NCBI GenBank assembly: GCA_963922815.1
Contig: CAWUKD010000001.1
Span: 52,372-116,371, forward strand
DNA: 64,000 nucleotides
Source: SZUA-146 sp963922815
Lineage (GTDB): Bacteria > Pseudomonadota > Gammaproteobacteria > Steroidobacterales > SZUA-146
Direction: 5' to 3'
Shown: positions 61,507 to 64,000 of the stretch, piece by piece
Position numbering within the stretch: position 1 is the first letter of the stretch
Layout: every line of letters starts with the position of its first letter
The notes under the pieces: generated by a model
Databases searched by the model: none
What the model saw: only the letters and a program-made list of their open reading frames with translations
What the model was told of the DNA's origin: nothing
Translations under genes and position numbers: made by a program

Positions 61507-63951
61507 ATGAACCCAGAATCTTCGACATCGGAACCAAAAGGCCTCGCACTCAACACAGCCGTGCTGTCACTTTTCGCCGCCCTCATGATCACGGGCGTGT
61601 TTTCCTCCCAGGCTCTCGCCGACGTCAGCATAGCTACCGGACCAACGCCCATCCCCCGAGGCGATGCGGTTGGCGCAAATGACATTACGGTTAGCAACGA
61701 ATGGTTTGCGATAAGCATCGCCGTAGACACCGCGCCACCCTGGGGTGTTGCCCGTGGCGGCATACTGGATATCGCGCTGATCCGTGACGGTAAGATCGGC
61801 TATGACATAGCCTCTCTGGTCGATTTCATGCCGAACCAGTGGTCGAGCTGGCCCACCAGCTATCAGCGAGTCTCGGTAGAAATGCCTGAACCGGGGCACG
61901 CGGTCGTTCGGACAGAGCGCGACTGGGGAGAAGTTGAGCTGGTAACCACGTTGGGCATTCGCGACGACGACCGTCAGATTCACATCGTTACCAACATGAC
62001 CAATCGCGGAGAGTCGCCGCTTAACGACCTGATATCGGGCTACATCGTCTGGCCGGACGGTGGGAGTCTGTTTGGTGTACCGGGCCTCGCCGGGGAATAT
62101 GCCGGCTATGAAACGGCGGCCATGGCGCGCTGGTCAGCCGCCTACGGTAAAGACTGGACGCTTGGGTTGCACGCCCCTTTCTCGCAGTATGTCGACTACG
62201 GTGGCCGCGATCGCTATCAGTCACATACTCTGCAGCCCGGCGAGTCGCGACAGTTCGAAGCGTGGCTGCAGATCGAGCACGGGGGCGGACTTACCCCTTT
62301 GGTAAACGCCGAGATTGAGCGCGGGAACGCGGCCGCCGGCAACGTTTCGGGGTTTCTTCGAACGATTGACGGGAGCGAGACCGACAACCCGGCCGTCGTT
62401 TTTTTGAAAAACGGCAAACCCTACACCTGGGTCATGGGCCGCGATGGCCGTTTTACCTGCAGGCTACCGGTCGGAGAATATGAAGCGTATGCCACGGCGC
62501 CCGGTCACGCCCAGGGAGCAACGCGTTCGCTGACCGTAACCAATGGTGGTGATGTCACGCTGGATTTTACTGACATTCGACCGCCCGGTCAGCTGCAGGT
62601 GACCGTCTCCGACGCACGGTCAGGCACACCGCTTGATGCGAGAATCAGTATCCGCGAAGGCTACCGCCAGCTCATCAGCCACTTTGGGCGCAACACGTTT
62701 TTCACGGACCTGGACGACGTTGGGCGCTCGGTGATCACCATACCACCCGGCGACTACACGCTCGACGTCTCCTCAGGCGGCGGCTTTACGTCACGACGGC
62801 AAACGCACGCCGTTCGCGTGGAGAGCGGTAACACCCACGAGCTGGACGTTGCGATCGAGTCGATCGTGCACCCCGGCACGCGACATTGGCACAGCATCGA
62901 TCTTCACCATCATTCCGATGTTCTGGACGGCTTCACTGAAGCGTCGTACGTGCTGCGTTCGCAGCTCGCCGCCGGTCTGGATATCGGCTTCTTGAGTGAC
63001 CATGATTCGGTCGAGAACAACGCACGCATGCAGGCGCTATCCGAAGCGCGCGCGTATCCGTTCATTGCGGGCACCGAACTGTCTCCCTCCTGGGCACATT
63101 TCAACGCCTTTCCGATTGACGACGACAAAGTGGTTGAGATCGATACGGGACAGGCAACCGTCCAGGAGGTCTTCGCGGAAGCCCGGCGGATGGGCGCCGA
63201 CTTGATCGAAGCCAACCACCCGTATTCCCGATACGGCTACTTTGAGAGCCTCGAACAAGAGGTCCACCGCGACGGCGTACTGACCAGCGCCGTGCCGGGC
63301 GGTCTCGACCTTAACTTCGAGCTGGCCGAAATTGTACCCGGCGATCTTGAGGCCAACACCAAAACCATCGAGCGCGTCTGGCGCTTCTGGAATGACGGTC
63401 ACCGCATTTACCTGGCCGCCGGGTCGGATGTTCACGACGTCTGGTTAAGCGAATCCGGTTCAGCGCGAACATTTGTTTTTGCCGAGGACCCGTCAGACAC
63501 CCGGGCCGTCGTCAACAGCCTCAAGAACGGTCACGCATTTGCAACCTCCGGACCCATGATCTACCCGGACATGGTATTCGGCTCAAAGGTCAGGGTTGCG
63601 GCGGGCGAAACGCTGGCGCTGCGCTACACCGCACAGTCCGTATCCGGCATTCAGTCGATCGGACTGGTCGAACGAGCTCGTCACATCGACTCCAGGACGT
63701 ACGACAGCCCCCGACTCGAAGAACGGGCCGAATTTATCGTGCAACCTGTGGCCGACACGTGGTACAGCGTTATCGTTACGGACGCCGCTGACAAAGTGGC
63801 CTACAGCAATCCTGTCTGGGTGACCGTCAAACACCCGGACACAGTCAACGCACTGCAGAAAAAAACCTGGTTCACAGTTGGTGCCACACTACTGTCGCTA
63901 ATTATTATCATTCTTGCCATGCGCTTGCGACGCCCTGATACACGTCCCTGA
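61507..63951 (+). CDS. CehA/McbA-type PHP-domain metallohydrolase, exported
   Basis: 814 residues. Signal peptide (about 16-38), N-terminal beta-rich region, two carboxypeptidase-regulatory-like beta domains (about 285-450), then a PHP domain: metal ligands in WHSIDLHHHSDV (about 460-471), SDHDSVEN (about 497), GTELS, NHPYSR and AGSDVHDVW (about 638). The C-terminus ends in a transmembrane helix (WFTVGATLLSLIIIILAM) and basic residues, so it is probably anchored facing the periplasm. CehA and McbA are carbaryl hydrolases; the native substrate here is unknown. Divergent from the carboxylesterase gene. Confidence 0.88.
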   Translation: MNPESSTSEPKGLALNTAVLSLFAALMITGVFSSQALADVSIATGPTPIPRGDAVGANDITVSNEWFAISIAVDTAPPWGVARGGILDIALIRDGKIGYDIASLVDFMPNQWSSWPTSYQRVSVEMPEPGHAVVRTERDWGEVELVTTLGIRDDDRQIHIVTNMTNRGESPLNDLISGYIVWPDGGSLFGVPGLAGEYAGYETAAMARWSAAYGKDWTLGLHAPFSQYVDYGGRDRYQSHTLQPGESRQFEAWLQIEHGGGLTPLVNAEIERGNAAAGNVSGFLRTIDGSETDNPAVVFLKNGKPYTWVMGRDGRFTCRLPVGEYEAYATAPGHAQGATRSLTVTNGGDVTLDFTDIRPPGQLQVTVSDARSGTPLDARISIREGYRQLISHFGRNTFFTDLDDVGRSVITIPPGDYTLDVSSGGGFTSRRQTHAVRVESGNTHELDVAIESIVHPGTRHWHSIDLHHHSDVLDGFTEASYVLRSQLAAGLDIGFLSDHDSVENNARMQALSEARAYPFIAGTELSPSWAHFNAFPIDDDKVVEIDTGQATVQEVFAEARRMGADLIEANHPYSRYGYFESLEQEVHRDGVLTSAVPGGLDLNFELAEIVPGDLEANTKTIERVWRFWNDGHRIYLAAGSDVHDVWLSESGSARTFVFAEDPSDTRAVVNSLKNGHAFATSGPMIYPDMVFGSKVRVAAGETLALRYTAQSVSGIQSIGLVERARHIDSRTYDSPRLEERAEFIVQPVADTWYSVIVTDAADKVAYSNPVWVTVKHPDTVNALQKKTWFTVGATLLSLIIIILAMRLRRPDTRP

Positions 63952-64000
63952 ATCGCAGTCTGGGTCTTCAGCACGCAGCGACGCGGCAATCTCCATCAGG

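Overview
The window reads as a chromosomal segment of a heterotrophic, probably marine gammaproteobacterium. Reasons: CysB/CysG/CysH/CysI/CysJ resemble enteric versions, there is a CpxAR-like two-component pair, a TonB-dependent receptor, a VPLPA-CTERM exosortase substrate, thrombospondin-3/dockerin-tailed secreted proteins, a wax ester synthase and a DMSP-demethylase-like enzyme. Genus is not determinable from sequence alone. I see no rRNA, convincing tRNA, insertion sequence, prophage or CRISPR array; gene order looks like ordinary chromosome with several catabolic and secreted-protein islands.

Layout. 1-4.5 kb: leftward carnitine operon (gamma-butyrobetaine dioxygenase, dehydrocarnitine cleavage enzyme, carnitine dehydrogenase fused to a thioesterase, an acyl-CoA dehydrogenase cut by the window edge), which should take gamma-butyrobetaine to glycine betaine. 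4.9-7.2 kb: fused ATP sulfurylase/APS kinase and a TetR regulator with a palindromic operator. 7.7-16.6 kb: TonB receptor, DUF1295 membrane enzyme, CaiB-type CoA-transferase with a short C-terminus, patatin lipase, TSUP exporter, PqqB-like hydrolase. 16.6-23.4 kb: YbiT-type ABC-F, monoacylglycerol lipase-like hydrolase, aldehyde dehydrogenase, [4Fe-4S] uracil-DNA glycosylase, long-form GAPDH. 23.6-30.6 kb: cysJ-cysI-cysH-cysG operon followed by cysB; with the fused Sat-CysC this completes assimilatory sulfate reduction through PAPS.

30.7-39 kb: saccharopine-dehydrogenase-like reductase, an S8 subtilase fold lacking all three catalytic residues, a hydrolase, a wax ester synthase with a histone-like tail, and an aspartate racemase translationally coupled to an AAC(3)-I-like acetyltransferase. 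39-42.6 kb: Cpx-like two-component operon (kinase with a collagen-like Gly/Pro insert plus a coupled small protein), an orphan plus-strand terminator and a TetR gene facing an NTF2-like gene across paired 17-bp palindromes. 43-52 kb: TonB-domain protein, VPLPA-CTERM protein, then a self-contained sigma-54 module: NtrY-like kinase and NtrC-like activator diverging from an adaptor/ATPase/FtsX-permease export operon that has a near-consensus sigma-54 promoter and upstream palindromes. 52-64 kb: BNR-repeat secreted protein, small proteins, esterase lipoproteins, DmdA-like enzyme and a CehA/McbA-type PHP hydrolase.

Most notable: the inactive subtilase, the shared TSP3-dockerin-PPGPSG tail on two secreted proteins, the wired sigma-54 export module, the histone-tailed wax synthase, and a 19-codon candidate leader peptide before the carnitine genes.
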